NCBI GenBank assembly: GCA_950295325.1
Contig: OX485807.1
Coordinates: 46,654,440 to 46,718,439, forward strand
Source: Polytrichum commune
Lineage: Eukaryota; Streptophyta; Polytrichopsida; Polytrichales; Polytrichaceae
Length of the DNA: 64,000 bases
Direction of reading: 5' to 3'
The first letter of the stretch is position 1, and each line of letters starts with the position of its first letter. This document shows positions 46,201-59,300 of the stretch, piece by piece. The translations under genes and the position numbers were made by a program. The notes beneath the pieces are model-generated. The model did not search any database. It was not told the DNA's origin and saw only the letters and a program-made list of their open reading frames with translations.

Positions 46201-47620
46201 TCTAAACCATGGATCCACTTGACAGAACCTTCTACATAATGTGCAGGGTGTATCTACCAAGAAAATATTCCAGTTGCATCGGCAATGGCTCCAATTTGCC
46301 AAAACTAGAAGTGCCCGTCACAAACTCATGAAGGTTAGGAAATCTCTTCACCAAGCTGGATTTATGTCTAGAATACGGTTGGTTGTTGATTCGGTTCCTT
46401 GCTTGTAATATCTAAATGTACATTTTCGTTTGCAGTTTTTGAAAGAGCAAGCAGCATTATCTGCTGCTGAGATCACAGCAGATACAGTAAATGACTTCAT
46501 TGCGGATATGGGTGATGAAGGAGCTGAAGATGCTCTCTCACAGTCATTATCGGGTGCATTTGCATCTTCTTTGGAAGTCAATGGCAAGTCAACGGGTTCA
46601 TTCAGTGGTGATCCCTTTCTACGAATTTCTTACCAACCCGAAGCTTTAAATCTACAGCCCAAGCCTACTGTTAATGGAAAAGTAAATGGGAAGCACTCGA
46701 TGGTGGTCAACGAACTAGTTCTGAATTCAGAAAGAAAAGGTCTAAGAAAACTTAAGATCCGCTACATCCAGGATGAAGCCAGGGCTGGTATTGAGGCATG
46801 GCAGACTGAGAGGATTTCCCTATGGCATAGTTCTGGAGGCAGCTCTGTGCAATGGTTTGGCGTTTGCTGCCATGACCGCAACAGTAATATTCTCACCCTG
46901 TCATTTTCTCAATTCAAAAATTCCATTTTCAAAGCAATCTCAATGGTCAGCTTTGATTGCCGTTTGTGCATCGACAGGTATAGTGTCAATTCATTTTGAA
47001 CATTTGGAGGGGGATGTGACAGGCATGCTTGCAGAAGTCACAGGAGTACTTGGTGCAGCAGGAATCCGCATCAAAGCTTGTGCGGTAAGTCCTACTGCAT
47101 TTATTCAGCTGCTTTAAAAAATGAAGGCAGCAGAGATAGTTCCCAATCTAAGGTGTGTGATGCTTTACAAACAAGATGTGTCAAAGAGGTTGACAAGTGC
47201 ATTCACTAACCTTCTTTATTTTGTGAAATTACAGGCTGAAAGTGACGAAACTAAAGGGCTTGCTGTCATGCTGTTCCAAATTGAGGGAAAGGTTGACAAC
47301 TTGGTAAGCTTTTAACATATTCTCTTAAAACTGTGCACTGATGAGATTATTTCACCGCCCTTAGACTCAAATTTGGGTAGCTTAACTTTTTGCAGAAGGG
47401 TAGATGTCTTGAACAGTCCTTGTTTTATAACAAACCTTTATCAATGGCAATTGTGAATTGCTTGGGATGTGAACAGGTGCAGGCATGTGCAAATATTGAC
47501 ATGATTGAAGGTATGCTAGAATGGTCGGTGGGCTGCAGTTGGCAGAAACCTCCAACACCACTGAGCTGGCACAACAACCCCCCCAATTTATTGAGTTGTT
47601 GGTATCCTCCAACCATTTGA
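40224..47620 (+). CDS. RSH1: RelA/SpoT homologue RSH1, plastid (949 aa, 23 coding exons)
   Basis: Controls the alarmone (p)ppGpp in plastids. Coding exons: 40224-40601, 41168-41308, 41502-41567, 42013-42105, 42364-42495, 42581-42682, 42996-43073, 43176-43247, 43382-43489, 43580-43677, 44191-44251, 44449-44511, 44596-44652, 44805-44906, 45033-45230, 45344-45475, 45791-45877, 46021-46092, 46247-46333, 46436-46883, 47023-47084, 47235-47303, 47477-47620. Domains: transit peptide with [18 protein letters not shown] hydrolase from about residue 196 with LLHDTVEDT (His239, Asp240) and [13 protein letters not shown]; synthetase region with [20 protein letters not shown] with [21 protein letters not shown]-terminal ACT with [19 protein letters not shown]. 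The synthetase GRxKSxYSI motif reads TLCKELYSI, so Gly and Arg are missing. The ATG is uncertain (weak context, ORF open upstream). The intron at 42106 starts with GC. Confidence 0.94.
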
Positions 47621-50600
47621 TTGTCAGATCTCAGCTATCTTGTATTAATAAAGTGGTAAATGCTGGGTTTAGTAAAAGATAGTGCATCGGATTGAACCAT
47701 TTGTACTTAGGCCGATGAGCAGCCCACAGAAGCTGAATTTGTATAGAGGGAACCCTTGCAGAAACGTGCAAACACTGGTGGTGTTGAACATGAAATGGTC
47801 ACTCCCCCAGTGTATAAGGCTTTTTTCTACACCATTGCATCACTAAGGTTGCAAGCATACACAAACAAATGCAGATTTGTCTTGTCCAGAGGGACAACGT
47901 GCAGAAGACAGAATTCATCATCCTTCTCCTGTTTCCCTAGAGTTGTTGCCTTGCAAACTGCAACTTTAATATATATACACCCAATGAGGCTACAGACAAT
48001 ATTTAAATGTAGTAATAAGAAATTCAACTGTAGATTATAATGGCAAATATGCTACAGTGAATAATGGCATTAATGTGCGTTGACAATCAAGGTTACTTAT
48101 CCTGTTGAGTGGGCTATGCTAATTCCGAACTTGTTGGTAATTTAGTGTAATATGTAAATCATAATTTAAAATTATACTTTTGGCATGTTAACTTTTACAT
48201 CTAATACATGTAGGTTTATCTTCAATTGATCATGTACATTGCTTATCCATAATCTCTCATACCAAGGGAAGTGTACGTATGGATAGAGTTGAAAGTCAAC
48301 ACGTCGCCCATACACCACTCTAGCATATTTGCCCACATAACTATCTTAAAGAAATCTGCACCAACAGTAATAAATCCAAGAATCAAAGCAATTGATATTT
48401 GTCATCGGGCTAGTTATGAGGACACTTCAGTTGCTTGTTGGGTCACCCTGTGAAACAAAGGGTGCCATGAGTAGACTATCATCACACTAATTATAGTGAT
48501 AATGAATTGCAAGCATTCACAAATACTGTTGACCATCCCCTATTAAAAAATGACCTTCCACATCTTCCACACCTTTCTAGCACACATGTATTTATGGTAA
48601 TACAAATCTATTTTGAGTGCATAATGGCTTAATGTTTTGAGGGCAGACATTTCCTTCTCTCATATATCGTAGCATAACATATTTGACTCCCCTGATCTTA
48701 TGATTCTTCAACTGTTTCAGTAAATCATTAGAATTTGATATCATTGCCAATGAAATCACATTGACATTGGAAAAAAGTTAAATATTTTTCAAGAAAAAGG
48801 TTGTTTCATCTAAGACCGTGCTGCAAAACTTCTCAATGACACCATGCAATACTTCTATACTCTCAATTGTGCTTGAAGATAGGAACATGACGATATTCTA
48901 AGATTGTTCACATCATGTTACATGTGTTTAGGTTCATAAATGCCCAATACCTCTTTTTCAAAGGCTTGAACCTACACGACTATTTGATTTGAGGACATGT
49001 GAATGGTCAAGTATGGATGAGATGAGTTGTTAGTATAAATTTAAAATGCGTTGTATGTATCACGAGGATGACCGAGTTGCACATTCCATTGGCTCCCTTA
49101 TCCACCGCCACCTAAATAATAAATAAATAAATATGATAGTTTATGCGAGTTCCACCTTGACCACCAACACCATCATGCTCCATAACTTGTTGGTATAGTT
49201 TTGGTTTGTGAGCCTAGCCCATTTCCCCTAGGTCTCGTTTTCCAAGTCACGAGTCCTAATTGAGCACCACACTTGTGGAATTACTACAAGATAATTCCAG
49301 AAAGAGTAGGCAAGCTTCAACATTTCTATGTGGCCCATTCCTAGACGTATGGTATATACTAAACATCATAACTACTACATAAACACTACACTAAAATTTG
49401 TATCTTCTAGTGGGGGTGGAGAATTTAGAGAGGATGGATAGTGGAAAATCTTGACAAGTGTTCACTCTTCTTCAAGGTCTTATTATGCAACATACCATGT
49501 CATATTACATTTCTTCTACAATTCCACTTCAAATGCCCACATGATCCATGTTTATTCAAATGAGGAATGTTAGAGTTCAACTATTTTAGGATTCATATAA
49601 TGTATCTTGATATAGTGTTTGAGGTGTTCAAAACCAAAATGGTAGCAAACAAGGGTTATGAGACTTCTTGTTGGGATATCCTTTGGATTGAGAACCAAAA
49701 ACATACGCTTGTATTATGGCCTCACTTGGATGACGTGGTAAACCCTTCCTTGAGGAGTGTGCCCAATCTCGTTAGGGTAGAAGGATTGTTGGGTTGCGTG
49801 GGGGGCATGGTCATATGGCCTTCATGCATGTTGTATACTTTCCATCTCTGATGTAACATATATGGACCTAAAGGGATCTCATTCATGAGGGGTCAATTCC
49901 TTTTTAGAATTGGGAACCACGTGCATGCATGACCTTGAAATCAATACCCTTAATATAGAAGATTTTCCTCCTCTAAAAATGATATACTTACAACATGTAA
50001 CCAGGAAATCCCCTTGAATACATACACAAGTGAGAAATAAATAAATCGTATAGACCCCAATCATATGTATACATCAAAAAGATCATAGAAATATGGCTAA
50101 AGTCATGGGTGGAATTGTTGAAAACTCATTCATCCATTTGATGTTATTAATAGAAATGTGTTTCTACAATATAAGTCATTATAGCCAATGCAATGGTGAT
50201 CTAAAGGTAGAAATACAAACAAGAGTATATAAATGATACATGTAGTATATTTTACAAAGCTATATAATAATGATACATGTACCTTATCTATATTTTATAA
50301 CTTCTAAGCACAATTAATACCCTTTTGTGCACCCACATGGCTCTATATATGTCACAATGAGTGCACCCCTGCCTACTTTTCCTAGGATGCTAAACATGTG
50401 ATTAAAAAAATAGGTCAGGAAATCTAGGTTAAACCCATAGCCAATTTCCTCATTATTTTTAGCTCATATTTTTAGAGTGAAGATTATCAAGTCATAACCA
50501 CCCCCCAGTTATTGTGTTGACAATTGAACTTGTTATAAGTTAAATTGTTTCAAGAGCATAGTCCAATCCCTTTCATGCACATACTTTCTCAATATCCATT

Positions 50601-53330
50601 CTTAGATGCACACCACTCAAATATAGATGCCCAATTGAAATAAGTGACAAAAAAGCCCGCTATGCCTTAAGTGTGACAACATAACTCCATACTCCCTACA
50701 CGTACACTGTAATATCATTCCTATATATATATATTCATTCCTTTGTCATGCATGGCCTCCCCTTATGCTTCATATATATTCTTTCTTCCCCCATTAATTC
50801 AATTGCACTACATTCCACATACATTGCATAGGTACCACCCAAGTCACCAAATATAAGTATCTAAAATGTGTTGTAATAATATGCAACTACAATATTTTCT
50901 TATATCTTAGAGTATTTAGGAGTGCAAAGTGTATATTCACCCATATGAAATATTATTTAATATGATCAAATGCATGCATCATATATATGATGTGGTCCTA
51001 AGGGGAGGGTTTTTTGGAAATGAATGGTTAGGCCCCTCAAATGGCACGAATCACGGGAATGAAAGGTCCATCATTTAGCAAAGTGAAATTGGCATAAATG
51101 AAATACATGAATCTAGTAACTTTGGGTACCACCGTCCAACAAAGCAACCCATCATAGGCCATTTTCTTCCGTGATGGTGGATAATATGGACGCATCATAT
51201 GGTTACCAAGGGTCAGTCACACTATATATAGAATGGAATGATGTAGATAGAAACAACTACTTCTTGACGAGTGACATTCTTTATCTGTCCACATTATGTA
51301 TCATAAACCATCCAATCATGTGGGAGGGAGTATGATTGAACCCGAGTGATGGTTTATCTAGTGTAATAATGTACCACTATATTTCGAACAAACGACATTC
51401 CCCCTTGAATTGGGAGCATGCCTAGATAAGATGGTGCACACTACCATTGTTTCCAACTTTCAAGAAACACATGTAGTGTCTTCGACGAATGAAATCTCTC
51501 GCACTACCATCATATGAGTCCTAGACAATCGTCATGTATGAATGGAAAACAAATGCAAATTTACCTCCACGATTGATTTGCAATTTTTCCTGTGACACAT
51601 GACCCAAGACTTATGTGCTTTATAGGGTTGCCAAGTCGTGCTCATTTTTCACATAGCTCGCGGTCTTTCCATGCAAGCTAAACTGAGCTGAGATCCAGCA
51701 GAGTGTACAAGTGGGTATATACCATGAGCAGTGGTAACTAAGCAAATAGCAATTGAAAGCCAGCTGACTCATGGTACATTGCTTGTGTGGGTATGTGAGC
51801 AGAACTCAGCCATACCAGCTAGCATCTTATTAACTTACCCATCACAAATTTCGAAGAATTCATACGGCCCTTCCAAAGATCTGTCGCAGAGGCCCGGTCA
51901 AAGATTGGCACTGCTTTGCATATTGTTCTGAGCAGCCCAGTCTGGAGGCAGGAAGGGTGAGGAGGCTCTGTCTGTACCTGTAAGATCAGCTTCCGCAGCA
52001 ACATATTGAATGCTGTCCAAACACATTCATGAATGAGATGCATCTGATTAAGCCTCAGCTCTATCTACGATAAAAACATAACTGACTTAGCCCGAGGTTG
52101 GCCAGTAACCTAATTATATCCTGTGGCCAACGTGTGTGTGTTAGTTACTTAATTACCTCACCAGGTGCATGGGACGCACCATGGAGATTCAGAGTTCTCA
52201 TGACTCTCATCAGGTGGGCGGCCGCATCCACCCACAATACATGGCAGGGTGTAGAAGATGCACATGAACACTTGAAAGGGGGTTTGGTGCCTGGCAGCAC
52301 ATCTGCACTGTTGCAGGGATTATGCGACAATTAATAATAGCAATCCAGGTGCACTTCCAACTCAAAAGCCTACTTTCCTGTCTATCTACCTCCTCAGGCA
52401 TGCAGGTGTTATGTGGCTGCTTTTCTTAATCAGTCCCCTAGATTTGATTGGTATGTGGTTCGGTGAGGATACATCATAAACAAACATGTTCAAAAGAGAT
52501 TGGACTGCATTTTCAAATATTAATAACTACTCTACACTCGATAACAAACACATTTGGGAGGACCTTTGTATCCGGTTAAGAAATCAACAAGACTTGCATT
52601 TCGGATAACCATTATGAAAGCAAGGGAGGTCTGATTTTCAATCCGGTTATCGCATATGTTTCATCATAGATTTGCTAATGTAAGATGAACTTTATTGTGT
52701 AGATGTAGTTGGTAAAAGTTGAGCATGAAAAGGAGTCAAGTAACAACCACATGATGAGGCTAATGTGGACACCTCCAACTTTGTGGAACCATCCAGCGAT
52801 AGGTTCGAGCATGTGAAGCTTGAGCATGTTAGTGATTGCGAATCAAGACCAAAGAGTTTGAAACCATTGAAATCGGAGTTGAGGAAGGTGTCAATCTAGG
52901 CTCCAAAATCAAAGATTCTCTACTTCCCAATGTGGTGTTTTTTTTTGGGGGGGGGGGGACTCTTTCATTGTTCAATGTTGTGTAAGTGGACAACATTGTC
53001 AATAGATTCTACATGGGTCATTTGGCAATGACAATCAAGTTTAATGTCAAATTTGATTGCATCATGTCTCTAAAATGGTCACATGTAAGGTAAAATGTTG
53101 CTGAATTGTTTTAACATTATAGAATACCCATAATACAAGTTGGTTGACACGTCATAGCCACATGCCGCTTCTTAATTTGCCCACCTCAGACACAAAAATC
53201 AAGCATGTCAAAGCTCAGTGGATAGCACTCCTTGTTATGGACGATGATAAGTGTAGTTTGGTTTTTGAGAAGATGAGTAACCCAAATATCATCAAAGCAA
53301 CAACTAAATCACCATGTGCTATTCACCCAT
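47621..53330. other. Intergenic DNA, 5.7 kb, no gene recognised
   Basis: The first few hundred bases are the RSH1 3' UTR. The rest is AT-rich with short open frames only; the longest are 94 codons at 49567-49851 and 78 codons at 52098-52334, without family resemblance. A G12 run lies at 52947-52958. Confidence 0.4.
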
Positions 53331-53389
53331 TGAATTGAAGCGACTGTACCGCCGATTTGAAGCCAAAAAGAAGTGTCGGATGAAGGAAG

Positions 53390-54248
53390 GTAAGCAAATG
53401 AGGTTAAGAGCGAGGGAGGAGAGGGGAAAGAGGAAAGGAAGCATGGGTGGCACATTCCAGAGAGCGAGAGGAAGGTGGGGAGGATCTGGAGTAAATGAAG
53501 GGGGGTTGATGCGGCAAGCAGGTGGCGGAGGTACATGATGGGAGGGCAGGGGCAGGGGCAGGGCGGGCAGGCAGGTTATAAAGCTGCTTGGGGGGGGGGA
53601 TGTATGTAAGCAAGCGTATGGTCAGTAAGTCAGTGAGCAAGAGGCAAGAGAGAGCGTGGTGGTGACATGAGTCATCACCCCACCTCTCACAGTGGAGGAG
53701 GGAAGGCAGGTCCAGACTCCATAGTAAGTAAAGTTACTTCTTATGTTAGGTAGGACCAGGCAGGCACGCAGGCACGCAGGCACAACGGATGGGCGGAACC
53801 TACACGGAGGCGGGGGACGTGACGGACTGCCAAGTAACGGAGTTGCCTGCCCTGCCTTGCCCTTGTGCGTCTGTGTTGGTTGTGGGTTGTGGTGTTGCGA
53901 GTGAGCAAGAGGGAGTGTGTTAGCTTGCTCGTGCGCGGTTGCTTGGGTGGCAGACAGGTAGGCCAGGCCATTTTGCGTGAAACCCTTCGCTGCGCTTGGC
54001 ATCGCCGTCGCGCCTATTGGCACCTCCGCTGGCGTGCATGGTGCACCAGCATTCTCGGGTGAGCGATCCGTGAGGGTGCGGGGAGGGTGTGGGTGTGGGA
54101 GGGGAATTGGGAGGCGGGGGCTCGCAAGGGCGGAAGGCTGGCGGGGTTGGCGAGCGTGGGGGGCGGTGGTGTAGGCCACCGGGCGCCATGCTGCGCGGGT
54201 GGCGGGGGGGGCTGCGGTGAGGCCAAGCAGCAGCAGCAGCAGCAGGGG
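53390..54248 (+). promoter_or_regulatory. GC-rich promoter and 5' leader of the histidine phosphotransfer gene
   Basis: Very G-rich on +, with GGGCAGG repeats at 53545-53575 and GCAGGCAC repeats near 53760-53785. The leader holds short upstream reading frames at 54038-54073 (11 codons plus stop) and 54188-54220 (10 codons plus stop). A (CAG)6-7 run lies at 54225-54245 directly before ATG 54249. The frame of the main gene stays open upstream to about 54087 but contains no ATG. Confidence 0.5.
54188..54220 (+). other. Upstream open reading frame (10 codons) in the phosphotransfer leader
   Basis: ATG 54188 opens a frame rich in Arg, Gly and Trp that stops at TGA 54218-54220, 28 bases before the main ATG. 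If the leader includes it, it could lower translation of the main frame. Confidence 0.4.
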
Positions 54249-56367
54249 ATGACGGTGGCGGAGGAGAAGGAGTTGAAGGCGGCCAAGGGGCCGGTAGAGG
54301 AAAAGGAGGAAGAAGGGCAGGAAATGGATGTGGCGGAGCTCATGAAGCAGCACACGGAGCTTGTGGACAGCATGCTCGAAGAGGTAACGCAAGTGCAATA
54401 ATCGCCCAGGGTAGCGTCCAACTGGTAAATTTTGGATTGACGCTTCCGGATTCGTCATTCCGTCGGTGTCTCTTTCCTGCCCTTTTAGGGTTGCGCAGAT
54501 CCTTCCTATCGATGATGTGTGCAACATCATTTTTGTCGTCTTGGAATGAAACGGCAGTTGTGTTGTTGAAATACGGGGTCGAAGAAAAAGGCAGCAGCAG
54601 AGGGGTTGACGTAACGTTCTTTGGTTTGGTTGCTGTGCAGGGTCTGTTAGATGAGCAGTTCAGTCAGCTCCAGCAGTTGCAAGACGAAAACACTCCAGAC
54701 TTCGTGGAGGAGGTCGTGGCGCTGTTTTTTGAAGATTCAGAAAGGATTCTAGGAGAGCTCACTGAATCACTGTATGTTTCTCCCACTCGGGATCCACATC
54801 CCTTCAAGAATGTTGTCGCGTCTGAAAGGACAGCCAATCTCCCCATACACCTCTTGCATGCTCTCGGCAAGTCTGCTTGCTAGGGGATGAATATTCTCGC
54901 GAACTCGATCATCTACATGGTTGCTCTAGATTTTCTCATCGACGTAGGGTTTCATTTCCCTAGTTTTGAAGCGAGCATGTTGATGTCAAGAAATCTACGA
55001 TGTTGTACAGGACCTGTATTCTTTATCATCTATTATCCATCAAGGTCGGGAAACTAATGGCAGTCACTTCGGAATTGCAGAAGTACGGACCCCATTGACT
55101 ACAAAGTTGTGGATGGTCATGTCCACCAATTTAAAGGGAGCAGTTCCAGGTATACTTCCATGAACCTCGTTTTGCAACATTTCGTAAAATTGTTGGGATG
55201 CACGGCATTTAGAGAATCCTGTTGTACGTCCTTGGCTATAGGTGTCATGTGTGCACTGCCTCCCGTTGGTTCGCGGCCACTGCAAGCTGCCCTTCAAGTG
55301 CAGTAAGGTCGTCAGAGGAGAGGAAAGTAAGTAGGACAATATCCATAAGAAGTGCCTGAAAGGCAGGTTGCAATGGGATTCTCATGACCTTGGCGAAGGA
55401 CGAGTGACATGCTTCTTCAAGTCCGATCGAATACTCCAGACCTTTATTTGAAAACCTCTTCGAGAAACCTCTTGCTTGTGTATTTTGGTAAGCGAGGGAT
55501 TTTTTCTGTGCGCATGGCTTCCTTGTGTAGGTCTGCTTTGTTACGTAGGTGGAGAGAGAACTTTGAGGTCTCCTTATTCGTAGGGTGGGTCTTAAATACT
55601 GAAAAAGGTAGCCTTGAGGGTGTATCTGTAACGAAGGATTTCTGTTCTGTGCTAAGCATCGTTTCAGAGGGAGATATCAGGAGAAATTTAATATAAAAAT
55701 TATTACCTTGTTATTTTCTAGTTAGGAGGCCCAGTAGGATTCAGTTTGCGATACAGAGTATGTTGTAACTCAACTAGCATGACCTGATCGGGGAATGGAC
55801 TTGGATGTCAGTATTGGCGCCCAACGTGTCAAACAAGTCTGCATAACTTTCCGCCAGTGTTGTGATAAGGAAGACAAAGAAGGGTATGTGCCGTTCACAA
55901 TATTCAGGAAGATCTGGAGATAGACCTTTTCATGTCCATTTTGTTGACTAGGAAGGAGTTATAAAGTCAATGGTGTCCAATACTTAGAATACCTGCAGTA
56001 GTTGCTATTTGTGTACTTGGCCACACCAGTAGCTCCACTTATGATTGTTATCAATATTGTATTTACTCTTGACCAGCCACTTTTTGATCTCATCAGGTGT
56101 CTTGAAGCCCTGGAGAAAGTGAAGCAAGAATTTGCGTTAGTGCAGACGAAACTTGAAGCTATGCTTGAGGTAATTTCTGGATATTGTCATTATTGACATA
56201 TTCTTCCAGCAAAACTGGCGGCAACTGGTAGTAGCCAATCTTTGTCCTGGCAGTATTTACTCATTCCTAATTCTCCTTTGTGTTGGCTGTTGTCATCTGT
56301 GCAGCTTGAAAAACAAATTGTGGCTGCCGGTGGCTCTCTTCTTTATGTGGAGGACAATGACTGCTGA
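54249..56367 (+). CDS. AHP: Histidine-containing phosphotransfer protein, cytokinin relay (180 aa, 6 exons)
   Basis: Carries phosphate from hybrid histidine kinase receptors to response regulators in plant two-component (cytokinin) signalling, shuttling between cytoplasm and nucleus. Exons: 54249-54383, 54641-54771, 55081-55149, 55812-55883, 56097-56169, 56305-56367, totalling 543 nt in frame. An acidic/Lys extension of about 25 residues precedes MDVAELMKQHTELVDSMLEE. The HPt four-helix bundle follows: GLLDEQFSQLQQLQDEN, VVALFFEDSERILGELTESL, the phosphorylation site HVHQFKGSSSSIGAQRVKQV (phospho-His104), FRQCCDKEDKEGCLEALEKV, then LEKQIVAAGGS. The HxxKGSS signature is complete, so this is an active-type HPt, not a pseudo-HPt. 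The protein is about 25 residues longer than typical AHPs because of the N-terminal extension. Confidence 0.95.
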
Positions 56368-59300
56368 TCACGTTTTCCTATAAGACTACAAATTATCGTG
56401 TGTACAGCTGAGAACAAAGGGCAGAACCTTAGCAAAGACACTTGCCTGTGTCTTACTTGTCATGCTTCCATGACTTGATTAGGAAGGGCAACAGAGTAGG
56501 TATTCAAAGATTTGGTTTGTTCCTGCTGCAACTGGACCCTTGTGTCTCATGAGAACTTGATTCATGTGTGTGACGAAGTATTATCTCCCAAGTAGCAATG
56601 TGTGATAGACTTGGAAGAGTGGGAGCTACCCTGCTGCCTGAGAATTCATGCACGAGTGTGATGAACTGTCCAGATTACATGTGCTCTTTACAACAATTAC
56701 AGAGAGGAGTATAGAGAAGATTACTTCGAATATAGTGCAGAAATTTAGTTAGTTAGGAAGTCTGTGACTTGCACTTCATGTTCTTATGAATTACCCATGA
56801 GTTTTTGCTTGTCAAAAACAGAGGGATGAGGTCAGGGATGCGTTGAACGTTTAGAAATGTTGCCAGTTTTCTAGAAACATTGTCAATCCAAGGAAAGGGT
56901 ACTTACATTTGGGAACCGTCTTTCAACGTAACAAATTTTGCTCCAATAAAGCAGGCTTGAACTGTATATGAAGGGGTTTTATGTAACAAAGTGCACAATG
57001 AGTTCAAGATCATTTTATGGATTTGGAAGTGTTTTTCCGGGAGCAATTTTCTTAAGTAAGATGAAGCACATACTCAGATATTTGCCGTCAAGATTGCTCT
57101 GAACTTTGTGTTGCAGGGACGTAGAAGCTAGCTCCAATGGGTACATGGTGTAGCCTATAAATCTTGTTATTAGATTTTCGTGAGCAGTGATTTCAAATAG
57201 GCTGCACTGTGTCCAGTGTTCCACTCTGCCAACTTTGCCAACATCACAAAACGAGCAAAATATTCCAGTGTACTTTTTGTGTAGCATAATGTACACATAT
57301 ATACAAATAACACATTATGACAAGTACCGTCAGGTTGCAGGACTGAAGCACAGTTGATATCTAAATCTATGTACGTCATTGTTATAAAGTTAGGGTTTAG
57401 CACAAATATAATTTGGTATTTCAAGGTAAATATTTGGAAGGGTGTCGACTGTGATTTGGGTGGCAACTTCTTGGGATTTCATGAGCCGCTGTTCGGGCCG
57501 CCATTGAAGTCTGACCCTGAATAAGAGCCACAAATCCTGGACCGCTTTGGTGGAACGTGAAGGCCACAACACAAGGTCTACCTGGATTCACTGGGATTGC
57601 TCTCCCTTGTCTTACCTGGTGCTGGATCTTTTGTACGTTTGTACCCCAACTTCTAACGATCAACATTTAGAATGGTGGGTTTGAATGTTGAAATCCAATG
57701 AATGAAACCCTGGGCTTTGGAGATACTCACGCCTCATTGTAATGACCCATCAAAAGCGGAAATGCAAATAGTCAAATTTTGAGGGAGGTTTTAAGTTGCA
57801 TTTAACCTTAAGTGCACCTCAGCCCTCCATTTGAGAGTGTTAATATTTTAGGGGCATTACTAAGTATCACCATTTTAAAATTATTATTATTTAAAAGTCT
57901 TCCAAATCCACCACTTTAACAACACCTCATGTCTAAGGAGAAAACCAGTTTCTAAGATGAATCATATCATAACATTTTCACAACATTCTTGAGAATTATC
58001 ACAAAAGAGACGCTTTCAGGCACCATCAAAGGATGACATCCATAAACAAGAGATATTAGTCCTCCCATAATAAAGTTAGATGTAAAGTGCTTGAAAATTC
58101 CTTAAAATCACAAATCTTGTTGATTTGATGAGAAACTTGGTATGACTAGTTGAAACTACATATATTATAGACTGTTCAAAATATACAAGCTTGATGTGAT
58201 CTTAAAATGATTAAAATGTTCAATATGTTTAGGGAATTGTTAAATCAACCACGTAGTTTGTTAAAACAACCTTAACTGCACTGCGCGATTATATGACGTA
58301 TCAAAATTTGATTCTTCATTGCACACATGAGGAGGAGCAAGATATTAGCTTTGTGTTAGAACTAATAAACTTGGCCAACTTGGATAACAAGTGAGAGTCT
58401 AGTCGACACATCAAATACTGATTGTGGTCATTTTAACCAATGTGTGGTCGATTTTAACAATCCCCTATGTCTAAATACATCATAATGGAGAGAGGACAAC
58501 CATTGACGATTTTGAATGATTGAGTTCTTGTAGGTGATAGACAATTTCAACAACTATATGTAGAAACTACAATTGCTAAGAAATGCTTTTTTTTTAGCAA
58601 GATCCAAACCTTTGAATTTGAAAGTCCCATCTTGGGAGTTTAGCCATTACGTGTTAAGACGTATGTTTCAAATCAAAAATCATACACCTCTTATGTTAAA
58701 CGTTATCCTAGATAATGCACCAATGTCATGCATGTCTCAATCATAAATCCCTAAGTATAACACCCCTGAAGCAACCATGTTTGACATAGAAATCGAATAA
58801 CCCCTCAAACAATATTTGGCACAAAGCCCTCCCAAACCTTACAAATGGAACTACATTTCAAATGGAGATCACCCAATCCACACCAACCTCAATTGTGATT
58901 ATCATGATCTCCAACAAATTCCAAACTAGAACCCCTTGATCGGGAAAGGGAGCTCTAGATTTATCAATTTTAAATAGCCATGTCTTTTTCCTTTTCTTTT
59001 TTTAGTTTAAACCACACATATCAAGCCCTCATGTAATTTTTAAATTTATTTTATGTTTATGTTTACTTTCATTTATTCAATTTTGTGATTTCTAGTTTGA
59101 TTGAATTTTTGGATTTTATTTTATTTTATTTTCTGAGTTTTTCAGTTTTATTGATATTATTCAATTTTTTGAATGTTTTGAAATTATATTGAAATTCCTC
59201 AAATTTACTCATTTTAAAAATTATAGTAATAAATATTAGTTTTACTTTTTAAATAACATTCTTAAATTTCAATTTATACTTATATTTTGTTTTAATTTAA

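Noticed and set aside
49567-49851. 94-codon open frame in the RSH1-AHP intergenic region
   Set aside because: No domain, no exon-like neighbours; length compatible with chance.
53622-54530. 302-codon open frame on the minus strand
   Set aside because: Low-complexity Pro/Ala/Arg/Leu sequence antisense to the GC-rich leader of the phosphotransfer gene; no domain and expected from GC-rich composition.
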